Positions 8,317 to 17,454 of a stretch of 64,000 nt of DNA are shown piece after piece (the first letter of the stretch is position 1; each line of letters starts with the position of its first letter). The notes under the pieces are model-generated. The model was not told the DNA's origin. It ran no database searches and worked only from the letters and a program-made list of their open reading frames with translations. Source of the stretch: Faecalimonas sp. (lineage in GTDB: Bacteria > Bacillota > Clostridia > Lachnospirales > Lachnospiraceae); NCBI GenBank assembly GCA_020024645.1, contig JAHHTN010000001.1, positions 1 to 64,000 on the forward strand, given 5' to 3'. The position numbers and the translations under genes were made by a program.

Positions 8317-9951
8317 CTATCTTTCCATTAACTCTTCTGCAATATTTCTTGCATGATCAGAAATTCTTTCTAAACAGACAAGTGTATCTAAAAATACAAT
8401 TCCCGCTTCAGCATTACATTCATTATTTGCCAAACGCTTAATATGTTTCGTACGCAACATAAATTCAAGTTGATCCGTTTGTCTTTCTTTTTCAATAACT
8501 TTCAATGCTTTTTCTCGACTGTTTTCTTCAAATGCTTCTATAGCATACTCATAACTCTTTGCACAGACATCCAACATTTCTTTAATTCCTTTTGTACCCA
8601 TATCAGAAAACTTCAATTTCTTTTCTTTCAATGTTTCTGCAAATTCAGATATGTTTTCACAGTAATCACTAATTCTCTCCATATCAGATACAATCTGTAA
8701 TAAATGTGCTACTTCTTGATGTTCTTTCTCACTCACCTGTAAAGATGAAATCTTAATCGCATAAGTTGTTATTCCAGCAGTCAGTTTATCTACTATGCTT
8801 TCTTCTTCTTTTAATGCCTTAATATCATCATTACTCAATGTAAATAGCACCGTTTTAGCTTTTTCTAAGGAATCCATAACAATACGTCCCATACGATTTA
8901 CTTCTGTAATTGTAGATTGTAAAGCAATGCTTGGTGTTTCTAACATTCTGTCATCAAGTAGAACTGCTGAATCTTCCTGTGCTGTTTCGTCTACACGGCC
9001 AATTTTCTTAGCCAATTTGATAATCAAGTTTGATACAGGGAACAATAATACTGTTGTACCAATATTGAAAATTGTGTGCACTGTACTAATCTGTGTCTGC
9101 GTAATCATACCTTCTCCCATTACCGGATTGATAACCGTAAAGAAAAGAATTGCTACAACACTAAATAAAATCGTTCCGATTACATTAAACAATAAATGCA
9201 TGAGAGCTGCTGTTTTTGCATTCTTCTTAGCACCAACACTTGATAACATTGCTGTTACACAAGTACCGATATTCTGTCCCATAATAATATAAATTGCTGC
9301 ACTCATTGGAACAAGACCTGCCGCTGCAAGACTCTGTAAAATTCCCACAGAAGCCGATGAACTCTGGATAATCGCTGTTACAGCTGTACCAGCAAGAATA
9401 CCAAGAATCGGATTCTTTCCTAATGTAACAAAAATCTCGCAGAATGCCTGAGAATCCTTAAGCGGTGAAACTGCTGTTGACATCGTAGAAATGCCGACAA
9501 ATAAAATACCAAATCCGATAATAATACTCGCAACTTCCTTAGATGAATGCCTTTTACCTGTTAACATGATAATTACACCAATAATAATTGCAATCGGTGC
9601 AAGTGTTGTAGGACTTAGCATCTTCGCCCATTCCACACTTGAAACAAGCCATCCTGTTACTGTTGTGCCGATATTCGCACCCATGATTACTCCCATAGCC
9701 TGTCCTAAATTCATAATTCCCGCATTTACAAATCCGACAACCATAACTGTAGTTGCCGACGAACTTTGGATAACTGCCGTAATCAATGCTCCAAGCAATA
9801 CTCCAAAAAATTTGTTCTTCGTTAGTACTTCTAACAATGATTTCATCTTATTTCCGGCTGCATTCTCAAGTCCCTGAGCCATAATCTGCATACCGTAAAT
9901 AAACATTCCCAATCCACCTACAAAAGGGATAATAATGTCTGTATAACTCAT
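8317..9951 (-). CDS. Na/Pi cotransporter family protein with PhoU-like C-terminus
   Basis: 544 residues. The N-terminal ~340 residues carry two inverted repeats with the QSSSATT (about 60-66) and QSSSASV (about 200) signatures of the NptA/YjbB sodium-phosphate symporter family, plus about nine membrane helices. The last ~190 residues form a helical PhoU-like cytoplasmic domain. Such proteins import or export phosphate with sodium. ATG 9951 is chosen because GAGGAGG lies 7 nt upstream; the longer frame from 9990 has no such signal. No pho regulatory gene is nearby. Confidence 0.92.
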   Translation of the reverse strand: MSYTDIIIPFVGGLGMFIYGMQIMAQGLENAAGNKMKSLLEVLTKNKFFGVLLGALITAVIQSSSATTVMVVGFVNAGIMNLGQAMGVIMGANIGTTVTGWLVSSVEWAKMLSPTTLAPIAIIIGVIIMLTGKRHSSKEVASIIIGFGILFVGISTMSTAVSPLKDSQAFCEIFVTLGKNPILGILAGTAVTAIIQSSSASVGILQSLAAAGLVPMSAAIYIIMGQNIGTCVTAMLSSVGAKKNAKTAALMHLLFNVIGTILFSVVAILFFTVINPVMGEGMITQTQISTVHTIFNIGTTVLLFPVSNLIIKLAKKIGRVDETAQEDSAVLLDDRMLETPSIALQSTITEVNRMGRIVMDSLEKAKTVLFTLSNDDIKALKEEESIVDKLTAGITTYAIKISSLQVSEKEHQEVAHLLQIVSDMERISDYCENISEFAETLKEKKLKFSDMGTKGIKEMLDVCAKSYEYAIEAFEENSREKALKVIEKERQTDQLEFMLRTKHIKRLANNECNAEAGIVFLDTLVCLERISDHARNIAEELMER

Positions 9952-10037
9952 TGATTTCCTCCTCAAAAAGTCAATTATTAACTTTTTCATTTTCTTGCGT
10001 CCTTTTTACCATAACATTATATTCTAGTAAAAACAAC

Positions 10038-10394
10038 TTATTTTTTCATTTTTGGTTCAAAAATCAATGATGCACCATATCCAAAAATCAATGCCGAAGA
10101 GGTTCCAACAGCTGCTGCCTTTAGTCCTCCCATGAATGTTCCGATAAATCCATACTCTTGAATTGCCTCTTTTATCCCTTTCCACAAAACATTCCCAAAT
10201 CCTACAAGCGGAACACTCGCACCAGCTCCCGCATAATTCTGGAAAGGTTCATAGATATTAAAAAATCCTAGAACAACCCCTAAACAGACGAGAAGTACCA
10301 TAACTCTTCCAGGCATAAGTTTTGTTCTATCCAATAAAATTTGTACAATCGCACATATTAGTCCTCCGACCCAAAATGCATTTATATAGTCCAT
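10038..10394 (-). CDS. spoVAE: Stage V sporulation protein AE (SpoVAEb-like)
   Basis: A 118-residue hydrophobic protein with three or four membrane helices and the family motif GAGASVPLVGFG. It is part of the SpoVA complex that moves dipicolinic acid across the inner membrane during spore formation and germination. ATG 10394 follows GGAGGAG; the longer reading would begin within the spoVAD end. Last gene of the spoIIA-spoVA cluster. Confidence 0.9.
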   Translation of the reverse strand: MDYINAFWVGGLICAIVQILLDRTKLMPGRVMVLLVCLGVVLGFFNIYEPFQNYAGAGASVPLVGFGNVLWKGIKEAIQEYGFIGTFMGGLKAAAVGTSSALIFGYGASLIFEPKMKK

Positions 10395-10405
10395 TTTTCT
10401 CCTCC

Positions 10406-11410
10406 TTAACAATGTTCCAGCACAATACCATGAGCTATCCCCGGAACACTTTCCCCTTCATTAAAACTTACCGTGGACATCAAAGCACCTGTTGGTACAA
10501 ACAAAACTCTTCTCCATTCCCCGCTGTCCAATTTAGGCAAAATATAGGCGGATAGAGTGGTTGCCGCACAACCACAGCCACTCCCTCCAGCATGTGTACC
10601 TTGTGTTTTTTGATCAAAAATTCGCATTCCACAATCCATGTGTATATTTCTTATATCCCTCCCCCGCTTTTTTACCAAATCAAACAAAATACTTTGCCCA
10701 ACATATCCTAAATCCCCTGTAATGATTCTATCGTAATCTATTTCATTTCGCTCAAAATCTTCCAAATTTTGCACAATCGTGTCACATGCTGCTGGTGCCA
10801 TGCACGCTCCCATGTTTTGTGAATCTTTTAGTCCATAATCCACAATTTTCCCTACCGTTACACCAGTTATCCTCACATGACTTTTCCTTGTCCCCACAAG
10901 AAATGCTCCGCTCCCTGTTACTGTCCAATGTGCAGACAACGGTCTTTGATTGGCATATCCCAAAGGAAAACGAAATTCTTTTTCCGCACTTCCAAAATGA
11001 CTCGAAGTAACTGCAAGCATAAATTCTCCATATCCTCCTGCCACTGCCATGGCAGCCAGCGCAAGAGCCTCCCCCGATGTTGAACATGCCCCATATAGTC
11101 CAAACATAGGAATATGCAGTTCCTCCGTTCCCATACTTGTGGCCACTCCTTGTCGCAACAAATCTCCCCCATATAAATACCTAACTTCCTTTGGTCTTAC
11201 TCTCGCCTTTTTTAGTGCCAAAAGACATGCTTTTTTTTGCATAGTACTCTCAGCCAATTCCCAAGTTTGCTCTCCAAATAAATCATCATCTCCAACAATA
11301 TCAAATTTATTTCCAAGAGGCCCTTCCCCCTCTTTTTTCCCTACAATAGAACCGCTACTGATTAAATATGGCGCTTTTTCAAACTGAATACTCTGACTTC
11401 CCTTTATCAT
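10406..11410 (-). CDS. spoVAD: Stage V sporulation protein AD
   Basis: 334 residues with a thiolase-like fold. The conserved GACSTSGEALALAA segment carries the Cys equivalent to the thiolase nucleophile, and the GGSGCGCAA stretch is near residue 285. SpoVAD binds dipicolinic acid and is a soluble component of the spore SpoVA machinery. It starts 2 nt after the spoVAC stop and overlaps the ribosome-binding region of spoVAE, so the genes are tightly coupled. Confidence 0.95.
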   Translation of the reverse strand: MIKGSQSIQFEKAPYLISSGSIVGKKEGEGPLGNKFDIVGDDDLFGEQTWELAESTMQKKACLLALKKARVRPKEVRYLYGGDLLRQGVATSMGTEELHIPMFGLYGACSTSGEALALAAMAVAGGYGEFMLAVTSSHFGSAEKEFRFPLGYANQRPLSAHWTVTGSGAFLVGTRKSHVRITGVTVGKIVDYGLKDSQNMGACMAPAACDTIVQNLEDFERNEIDYDRIITGDLGYVGQSILFDLVKKRGRDIRNIHMDCGMRIFDQKTQGTHAGGSGCGCAATTLSAYILPKLDSGEWRRVLFVPTGALMSTVSFNEGESVPGIAHGIVLEHC

Positions 11411-11411
11411 T

Positions 11412-11873
11412 TTATAATGTCACCCCCGATTTAATTAGCAAATAGTATACAACCCCTAAAATCCAAGAAGTCACAATACCATATAAAATCACCGGTCCTG
11501 CAATCGTAAAAATTTTACAACCAATACCAAAAATCTGCCCTTCTTTTTTATACTCAATAGCCGGTGCTGCTACCGAATTTGCAAATCCCGTTATTGGTAC
11601 AAGTGCTCCTGCTCCTCCCCAGTTTGCGATTTTGTAATATACATTAAATCCAGTCAAAAGTACACTTAAAAACACAAGAGTTACTGATGTCCATGCTCCA
11701 CTTATTTCTTTAGATAAGCCTTGTTGATTACAATAATTTAAAATCATCTGACCAATCACACATATTGCTCCTCCTGTTACAAAGGCCTTCGCCATATTCG
11801 TCCATACATTGTGTACCGGTGTTTTTTCTTTGACATATTGTTCATATGCCTTTTCTTTCTTTTCTCTTTCCAT
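11412..11873 (-). CDS. spoVAC: Stage V sporulation protein AC
   Basis: 153 residues. A charged N-terminus (REKKEKAYEQYVKEKTPVHN) precedes four membrane helices and a GGAGALVPITGFANSVAAPAI motif shared with SpoVAE. SpoVAC is reported to act as a mechanosensitive channel for dipicolinate release. Middle gene of spoVAA-AB-AC-AD-AE. Confidence 0.95.
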   Translation of the reverse strand: MEREKKEKAYEQYVKEKTPVHNVWTNMAKAFVTGGAICVIGQMILNYCNQQGLSKEISGAWTSVTLVFLSVLLTGFNVYYKIANWGGAGALVPITGFANSVAAPAIEYKKEGQIFGIGCKIFTIAGPVILYGIVTSWILGVVYYLLIKSGVTL

Positions 11874-11885
11874 ATCATTTCCTTT

Positions 11886-12302
11886 CTACCATCCTTGGAA
11901 AAAGAACAGACATGCTCCAATTCCTTTTCCAAGCGCTATACTCAATATAATATAAGGAATTCCTTTTAAAATTTTGACTCTCCTAATAAAAATAGGAAAT
12001 ACATTTAAAATTTCAGCCAACGCCATCGACCAACAACCGACAAAAACACCTGCAAACATTCCAAATAACATTAAAATTCCAATTCCTACAGGCAATGAAA
12101 TTTGATAGATAAAGAAAATATTCCCAAGTATCCCGCCGAGTGCTACACTTGTCTCATATAAGAGAATATGTTTTGCCGTATGTGTTCTATCGGCAAAATC
12201 CGATACAACTCCCAAACTGACTACAAACGAAAACAATCCCCCCGCAACTGTCACTCCCGCGCTAAGTCCGATAAGTGCCAGCAGAAGTTGCCTTACCCAC
12301 AT
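11886..12302 (-). CDS. spoVAB: Stage V sporulation protein AB
   Basis: 138 residues with about four membrane helices and the GLSAGVTVAGG start region typical of SpoVAB. The start is put at ATG 12302 behind AAAGGAG; the longest frame would need a TTG at 12335. Even so it overlaps the end of spoVAA by 41 nt, suggesting translational coupling. Needed for dipicolinic acid uptake into the forespore. Confidence 0.85.
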   Translation of the reverse strand: MWVRQLLLALIGLSAGVTVAGGLFSFVVSLGVVSDFADRTHTAKHILLYETSVALGGILGNIFFIYQISLPVGIGILMLFGMFAGVFVGCWSMALAEILNVFPIFIRRVKILKGIPYIILSIALGKGIGACLFFFQGW

Positions 12303-12927
12303 CCAGTTCTTTCTCCTTTCGCGAATAATTTTCAATCAACGTTGTCTGTATATCATTTTCATATAAACGCATTTCCACCTCCATCGGTGTCGGGTCTACA
12401 CTGAATTTTTTCTTTCCGAAGTGATTGAAGAAAATGAGTATCCCTACAATCACTCCCACACAGTACGTTAGTTCTAACACAGTAAATCCATTGCTTTGTT
12501 TTCCCATAAGTAATGTATAAATCTGTCCAAACAATTTTGTTGTTTCCACATCATTGTTAAACGCCATAATAGAAAATGCTGCCCCAACAAACGTAATCAT
12601 AGTGACACCAATTACCTTTATCCCATGTACAAATTTATTTGGTGTTTTCTCATCTTCGCAAGTAATAATCACATCTTCTTTACCCATATTTTCAATATCT
12701 ACATTTGGATATTGCCTGTGTATACATTCAATAATTTTCAAAATAGAAACAACATATCTGTGTTTTCCATCATCCTGTATTTTAAATAACTTTAGTGCTT
12801 TTATCTTTGGTATCATTTCCACATTTGCACATTCGATGGAAAGAATATCGCCAAGAGTAACTTCTCTTTTCGTAACTTCCACATTTTGCTCTCCTTTGAT
12901 ATATATCGTTTCTTTTGTTATTGCCAT
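12262..12927 (-). CDS. spoVAA: Stage V sporulation protein AA
   Basis: 221 residues. The soluble N-terminal half begins with a beta-rich VTLGDI domain typical of SpoVAA, followed by two membrane helices (about 123-143 and 163-183). AGGGGTGAG precedes ATG 12927. Its first three codons overlap the end of a small membrane ORF (12918..13073), placing that ORF in the same transcript. Confidence 0.88.
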   Translation of the reverse strand: MAITKETIYIKGEQNVEVTKREVTLGDILSIECANVEMIPKIKALKLFKIQDDGKHRYVVSILKIIECIHRQYPNVDIENMGKEDVIITCEDEKTPNKFVHGIKVIGVTMITFVGAAFSIMAFNNDVETTKLFGQIYTLLMGKQSNGFTVLELTYCVGVIVGILIFFNHFGKKKFSVDPTPMEVEMRLYENDIQTTLIENYSRKEKELDVGKATSAGTYRT

Positions 12928-13073
12928 AGGTGACTCACCCCTGTAATAAGAACTCCCTTATCAATCCTTTCTGCTGGTCTTACATCCGAAAAATAGTAGA
13001 CAAGTCCAACCGCTAGCGCAAGTAATACAACACAAAATAAGCATACCCGCACTTTTTTTCTTTCTCTTTCCAT
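12918..13073 (-). CDS. Small membrane protein (51 aa) between sigF and spoVAA
   Basis: ATG 13073 is preceded by GCGAGGTG at suitable spacing and opens a 51-codon frame. The protein has a basic start (MERERKKVRV), one hydrophobic segment (about residues 10-28) and a short outer tail ending in SHLWQ. Its stop lies inside the start of spoVAA. Position in the sigma-F operon suggests forespore expression. I do not recognise the family; it resembles no SpoVA component. Confidence 0.65.
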   Translation of the reverse strand: MERERKKVRVCLFCVVLLALAVGLVYYFSDVRPAERIDKGVLITGVSHLWQ

Positions 13074-13143
13074 ACATTACACCTCGCTTTCCTATGCATT
13101 AGTATGGTTTTTTTGAAAAAAATTATACGCAGGTATGCTTTTG

Positions 13144-13857
13144 CTATATTTTTCCCCTCAAATTTCTTAAAATTTTCTTTTCTAGTCGAGATACCTGTAC
13201 CTGTGACATTCCCATTATTTTTCCTATCTCCGACTGCGTCTTATTTGCAAAATATCGCATATAAATCAATTGTCGCTCTTCTTTTTCTAACTGTTCCAAC
13301 AACTGTTTCAGCAACATATGATTTAATATTTTTTCTTCCTGTCCCTCTTTTTCTTCCAACTTGTCCATTAGTTGTATTTCATTTCCATCTTTCTGATAAA
13401 TCGGTTTATGTAAAGATTCTACCTCTCCGCCAGATTCCAATGCTAAGACAAGTTCTTCTTTTTCTACCTTTAATTTCTTTGCAAGTTCTTCTACTGTTGG
13501 TTCTCTATTCAAACATTCTTTCATCTCTTCCTTTGTCAAATACGCTTTATATGACAATTCTTTTAATGATCGACTTACTTTTATTATACTATCATCTCGC
13601 AAAAATCTCTTAATTTCACCGGAAATCATGGGAACAGCATACGTTGAAAATTTCACCTCATATGATAAATCAAATTTATCAATAGCCTTCAATAATCCAA
13701 TACTACCAATTTGAAATAAATCTTCTGGATCCGTCCCTCTTCCATAAAAACGTTTGACTACACACCATACAAGCCCTACATTTTCTTCTACTAACTGTGT
13801 TCTCGCTTTTTCATCTCCTTCGTGTGAACGTTTGATTAAAGCGATTGTGTGTTCCAT
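13144..13857 (-). CDS. sigF: RNA polymerase sigma-F factor (SpoIIAC)
   Basis: 237 residues, the forespore-specific early sigma factor. Region 2 is seen at DPEDLFQIGSIGLLKAIDKFD (about residues 42-62) and FSTYAVPMISGEIKRFLRDD. Region 3 follows, and the region 4 helix-turn-helix is SEIGKIMGMSQVQVSRLEKKIL at the C-terminus. It is held inactive by SpoIIAB, encoded just upstream with a 22-nt overlap. The downstream spoVA genes in most spore formers are read by the later forespore factor sigma-G, but here they are close enough to be cotranscribed. Confidence 0.97.
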   Translation of the reverse strand: MEHTIALIKRSHEGDEKARTQLVEENVGLVWCVVKRFYGRGTDPEDLFQIGSIGLLKAIDKFDLSYEVKFSTYAVPMISGEIKRFLRDDSIIKVSRSLKELSYKAYLTKEEMKECLNREPTVEELAKKLKVEKEELVLALESGGEVESLHKPIYQKDGNEIQLMDKLEEKEGQEEKILNHMLLKQLLEQLEKEERQLIYMRYFANKTQSEIGKIMGMSQVQVSRLEKKILRNLRGKI

Positions 13858-14297
13858 GCAGACCTTCCTTTTCCGATTATTTTTTCCATTTTTACCGTTG
13901 TTCCTTCTCCTACAACAGAAGAAACCTCTACCTTATCCATAAAGGCTTCCATAAAAGCAAATCCCATTCCAGAACGTTCTAATTCTGGTTTTGTTGTAAA
14001 TAACGGTTCCATCGCTTTTTCTACATTTTCGATTCCTTTTCCTTTATCACAAATTTCTACATATATCGTTTTCCCTTTTGTAAGACAACGAATTTCTATT
14101 TTTTTTATTTCGTTCTCATACCCATGGATAATCGAATTAGTCACCGCCTCTGAAATCGCTGTTTTCACATCTGCTACTTCCTCAAGAGTAGGATTTAACT
14201 GCGTCATAAAAGATGCTACCGCCACCCTTGCAAATCCTTCATTTGCAGAACAACTGTCAAAAATCAATTTCATTTCATTTGTGTCTTTCATATACAT
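13836..14297 (-). CDS. spoIIAB: Anti-sigma-F factor and serine kinase SpoIIAB
   Basis: 153 residues of the GHKL ATPase fold. The N box is in ISEAVTNSIIHGYEN (about residues 43-57), the G1 box is DKGKGI, and the nucleotide lid and second glycine motif are ERSGMGFAFM. It binds sigma-F and phosphorylates SpoIIAA. GAGGAGGAACT precedes ATG 14297; the ATG two codons later is an alternative. It overlaps spoIIAA by 10 nt. Confidence 0.96.
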   Translation of the reverse strand: MYMKDTNEMKLIFDSCSANEGFARVAVASFMTQLNPTLEEVADVKTAISEAVTNSIIHGYENEIKKIEIRCLTKGKTIYVEICDKGKGIENVEKAMEPLFTTKPELERSGMGFAFMEAFMDKVEVSSVVGEGTTVKMEKIIGKGRSAWNTQSL

Positions 14298-14605
14298 AGT
14301 TCCTCCTCGTACATATGAATTATTTTCATTACACCTGACATACGCAAAATTTTCTTTAATCTTTCATTCGCATTCATCGCCCAAACTTCCCCACCAAATA
14401 GACAGACTTGCTTATAACGTCCCATAATAACACCTATTCCTGAGCTGTCCATAAAATTTGTGTTCTGAAAGTCAAAAAAAATGTACTTAATATGATTTTT
14501 TTCCACTAACTGATCTGATAGTTTTCTTATTTCCTCTGCATTATGATGATCTAACTCATTTGGAAGACAAATGGTAAGACAATTTTCCTGTATTTGATAC
14601 TCCAT
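14288..14605 (-). CDS. spoIIAA: Anti-anti-sigma factor SpoIIAA
   Basis: 105-residue STAS-domain protein. The phosphorylated serine lies in MDSSGIGVIMGRY (residues 52-64). Dephosphorylated SpoIIAA frees sigma-F from SpoIIAB. The ATG (14605) lies only 21 nt downstream of a strong hairpin that ends the preceding transcription unit, leaving no space for a promoter between them; see findings. Confidence 0.96.
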   Translation of the reverse strand: MEYQIQENCLTICLPNELDHHNAEEIRKLSDQLVEKNHIKYIFFDFQNTNFMDSSGIGVIMGRYKQVCLFGGEVWAMNANERLKKILRMSGVMKIIHMYEEELCI

Positions 14606-14626
14606 ACTTTTCCCCTTTCTAAAACA

Positions 14627-14661
14627 AAAAGACAGAAAAAGAATTCCTTTTTCTGTCTTTT
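14627..14661 (-). terminator. Strong intrinsic terminator after the TPR gene
   Basis: A perfect 15-bp stem (14627..14641 with 14647..14661), a 5-nt loop and a T-rich tail (TTTTTGTTTT) on the minus strand. Confidence 0.85.
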
Positions 14662-14670
14662 GTAAATTTT

Positions 14671-16011
14671 CTATTCTTCTGTCTCTGTATTGCTCTCTCC
14701 ACTCGTAGCAGTTCCTGTCAAAGCTTGCTGGGCTTGACTTGCTAATTCTGTATTCGGATATAATTCCGAAACACGTTTATACGTTGTCTTTGCTTGTTCT
14801 GTTTTTCCTGCTTTTTCATAAGATTTCGCTAAATTTAAAAGTGCTTTTCCACCTTCATATCCCTCATCAATTGAAGTAACAAATTCCAATGCAGTTACAG
14901 ATGTCGCATAATTTTTGACTTCATAATTTCTAAGAGCAAGACGGTATTTTTTTGCACAAAGTGGTGAAACATATTCATCATAAATCTTATCATATACAGC
15001 AACTGCTGTATCACCAAGAGCATCTTTTTTAACTGCTTTCAATTCTTTCGCAAGTGACTCTTTACTATATCCTGATGATTTACTATGCTCATATACACTG
15101 AGCAATGCTTCATAACTTGTCTTAGTCGCCTCTGCTGTTGCCTGTGCTTCTTCTGTCTTTTTATTTGTATCTTTATAACCTTCAATTTCCTTTTTTAAGG
15201 CGCTAATTTCTGCATTTTTCCCGGAAATTTGATCACTATACTTCACAATTTCTTTATTTAACTTATTCATTTTCATCTGATTTGTTGATGGAACAATTAA
15301 AAACCATACAACTGCTGCCCCAACAACAATTCCTATAAGAATATTGATAATCGTTGCCATCGCCCCATTATCCTTTACTTCTGCTGCTGGCTGAATAATT
15401 GTTTCATTTCCTAAATTGTAAGTAACTGTTTGGTCATTTTCCTCTTTTGCTTTTGCAATTTTTTTACTAATTCTTGACAATTCATGTAAATAGCGAAGCG
15501 TTGTTTCATTTGTTGTATCAATTCTGTGTGCTCGCTTTAATATTTGTTTTGCCTTTGCATATTGTTCTGTTTGTAAATATAATAACGCTAAAAGTTGAAG
15601 TGCTTTTAAGAATGTTGGATGTGCAGCCACTACTTTTTTCAACTGAATTAAAGCTAAATCTTCACCATCTTGCAAGCAATAATTTAAACATTGATTATAT
15701 TTTTTTATCGCATTATTTATTGTATCTAGTTCACCTGCAGATTCCTGCACTTTTTTAATATAATAGTCTGCAATGTTTTCATGGTTTTTAAAATTCTTAC
15801 TAATAATCCATTCTACAAGAGCCTCGGCAATTTCTCCCTTTGCATAACATACAAGTCCTAAAAGGTTTCTTGCCGCAACATTCTCCCGATTGTATTGTAA
15901 ACTTTTTCTTAATGATATTGTCGCTCCTGACAAATCATGAATTTTTGCTTTTGCTAATCCATCATTATACCAATAATTCGATTGATAGATAAGTTTCTTT
16001 GTATATTCCAC
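14671..16011 (-). CDS. Membrane-anchored TPR-repeat protein
   Basis: 446 residues. About 200 cytoplasmic residues contain at least three tetratricopeptide-like repeats, then a single membrane helix (about 219-241). A coiled coil follows (about 245-290), then another set of TPR-like helices (about 355-430) outside the membrane, ending in a Ser/Thr/Glu-rich tail. Proteins of this layout act as scaffolds; no enzyme motif is seen. It lies at the end of the valS-ltaS-folC run, after a 45-residue ORF, and ends at a strong terminator. Confidence 0.8.
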   Translation of the reverse strand: MEYTKKLIYQSNYWYNDGLAKAKIHDLSGATISLRKSLQYNRENVAARNLLGLVCYAKGEIAEALVEWIISKNFKNHENIADYYIKKVQESAGELDTINNAIKKYNQCLNYCLQDGEDLALIQLKKVVAAHPTFLKALQLLALLYLQTEQYAKAKQILKRAHRIDTTNETTLRYLHELSRISKKIAKAKEENDQTVTYNLGNETIIQPAAEVKDNGAMATIINILIGIVVGAAVVWFLIVPSTNQMKMNKLNKEIVKYSDQISGKNAEISALKKEIEGYKDTNKKTEEAQATAEATKTSYEALLSVYEHSKSSGYSKESLAKELKAVKKDALGDTAVAVYDKIYDEYVSPLCAKKYRLALRNYEVKNYATSVTALEFVTSIDEGYEGGKALLNLAKSYEKAGKTEQAKTTYKRVSELYPNTELASQAQQALTGTATSGESNTETEE

Positions 16012-16032
16012 CTTGTTTCTCCCCGCAATCTT

Positions 16033-16170
16033 TTACTTTGTTTGCTGTTGCATCATTTCACGCAAAATATCTGTCATATCTGTTAAATCCTCCTGATACA
16101 CTGCGTCTTCAATCTGCTCTACTTCTAAACTCGGTTTAAATTTCTTGATTTCTTCTTCAAAATTTAACAT
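16033..16170 (-). CDS. Small acidic protein of 45 residues
   Basis: ATG 16170 follows GGGAGGAAG with good spacing; the frame runs 45 codons and ends 22 nt before the TPR gene. The product starts MLNFEEEIKKFKPSLEVEQ, is acidic and predicted helical, and ends MMQQQTK. It sits tightly between folC and the TPR gene in the same direction. I do not recognise a family; position suggests a partner of the TPR protein. Confidence 0.65.
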   Translation of the reverse strand: MLNFEEEIKKFKPSLEVEQIEDAVYQEDLTDMTDILREMMQQQTK

Positions 16171-16182
16171 TTTTCTTCCTCC

Positions 16183-17454
16183 CTATAATTCTTTTAACTT
16201 CCCCGCCAAATAAAGTGAGCCTAAGCAATACACTTTTCCATCTTTCCCACTCTTTTCCATTGCACACGCTAATGCTTTCGAAAGATCTGGCTCTACGATC
16301 ACTTCTACCTTCGTATACTTCCTAAATACTTCCGCCAGTCGTGCTGGTTTTTCTCCTCGAGCATCCGAAATTTCCGTAATAATATAACTCTCTGCTTTCA
16401 TATGTAAACAGAGATATTGTATCATGTTCTCGTAATCTTTATCCGAAACTGACGAAAAAAGAACAATGTTCCTTGTATTCTTCATCTGTTCTACGCTTTT
16501 TACAAACGCTTCTATTGCACCTATATTATGTGCACCATCTACAATCACATTGGGTTTTATCTCTTCCATTCTTCCTTGCCATATGACACTTTCAATCGCT
16601 TTCTGCCATAAAGACATCTCTTTTCTTTCTGGAAAAAGATACTCCATTGCTTTGATTGCTAACATCGCATTATCTACTTGATAAACTCCGCTATTATGCA
16701 ATTTCCACGTAACATACTTATCATACGCATTCATCGCAGAAAAATCAATATATTTATCCGTACTTTCTATAATTTCGTACGCATTTTTCGAGATTTTTAT
16801 ACATGGTGCATGTAACTTTTTTGCTCTAGCTTCAATAACTTCCGTATATTCTTTGTCATCTAAACATACTACCGGAACATCTTCCTTAATAATCCCAACT
16901 TTTTCTCCTGCAATTTTCTTAATCGTATCTCCTAAAATTTCCATATGATCTAGTGTTATAGACGTAATCACCGTCATCACTTTGTTCTGTATCGCATTCG
17001 TGGCATCCAATCTTCCACCAAGACCAGTTTCTAACACAATATATTCCATATCTGCTTCCATGAATGCATACATACCCATACCAAAAAGAAATTCAAAATA
17101 GGACGGATGTGCAATCCCTTCTTTTTCCATTTCCTTTACGGTGTGTAAAACAAAATGAAACACTTGCAAGAATTTTTCATCAGAAATTTCTTCCCCTTGC
17201 AAAATAATTCTTTCATTAATTCTTTCCAAATGTGGAGAAATAAACATTCCGGTTCGTTTTCCTTCTGCTAACAAAATTGCTTGTAAATAAGCACAAACCG
17301 AACCTTTTCCATTCGTCCCTGCCACATGAAGTATTTTTCTATTTGTCTGTGGATTCCCTAAACGTACAAGAAATTCTCTGGTATGCTCCAGAGAATTTTT
17401 TGTTGTAAATTTAGGAAGATTCGCAATATAAGCCTCTGCCTGTTTCTTATTCAT
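16183..17454 (-). CDS. folC: Folylpolyglutamate synthase / dihydrofolate synthase
   Basis: 423 residues of the Mur-ligase fold. The ATP loop is AGTNGKGSVCAYLQ (about residues 44-57). The ISPHLERINERI segment and the later DGAHN motif that binds ATP and metal are both present. The enzyme adds glutamate to dihydropteroate and/or folates in the cytoplasm. Its start overlaps the LtaS-like gene by 8 nt. A valS-folC neighbourhood is common in Firmicutes; here an envelope gene stands between them. Confidence 0.95.
   Translation of the reverse strand: MNKKQAEAYIANLPKFTTKNSLEHTREFLVRLGNPQTNRKILHVAGTNGKGSVCAYLQAILLAEGKRTGMFISPHLERINERIILQGEEISDEKFLQVFHFVLHTVKEMEKEGIAHPSYFEFLFGMGMYAFMEADMEYIVLETGLGGRLDATNAIQNKVMTVITSITLDHMEILGDTIKKIAGEKVGIIKEDVPVVCLDDKEYTEVIEARAKKLHAPCIKISKNAYEIIESTDKYIDFSAMNAYDKYVTWKLHNSGVYQVDNAMLAIKAMEYLFPERKEMSLWQKAIESVIWQGRMEEIKPNVIVDGAHNIGAIEAFVKSVEQMKNTRNIVLFSSVSDKDYENMIQYLCLHMKAESYIITEISDARGEKPARLAEVFRKYTKVEVIVEPDLSKALACAMEKSGKDGKVYCLGSLYLAGKLKEL

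Noticed and set aside
8795..9877. Long plus-strand ORFs opposite the Na/Pi cotransporter gene
   Set aside because: Mirror frames of a well-recognised membrane protein; hydrophobicity is a by-product of the complementary codons.
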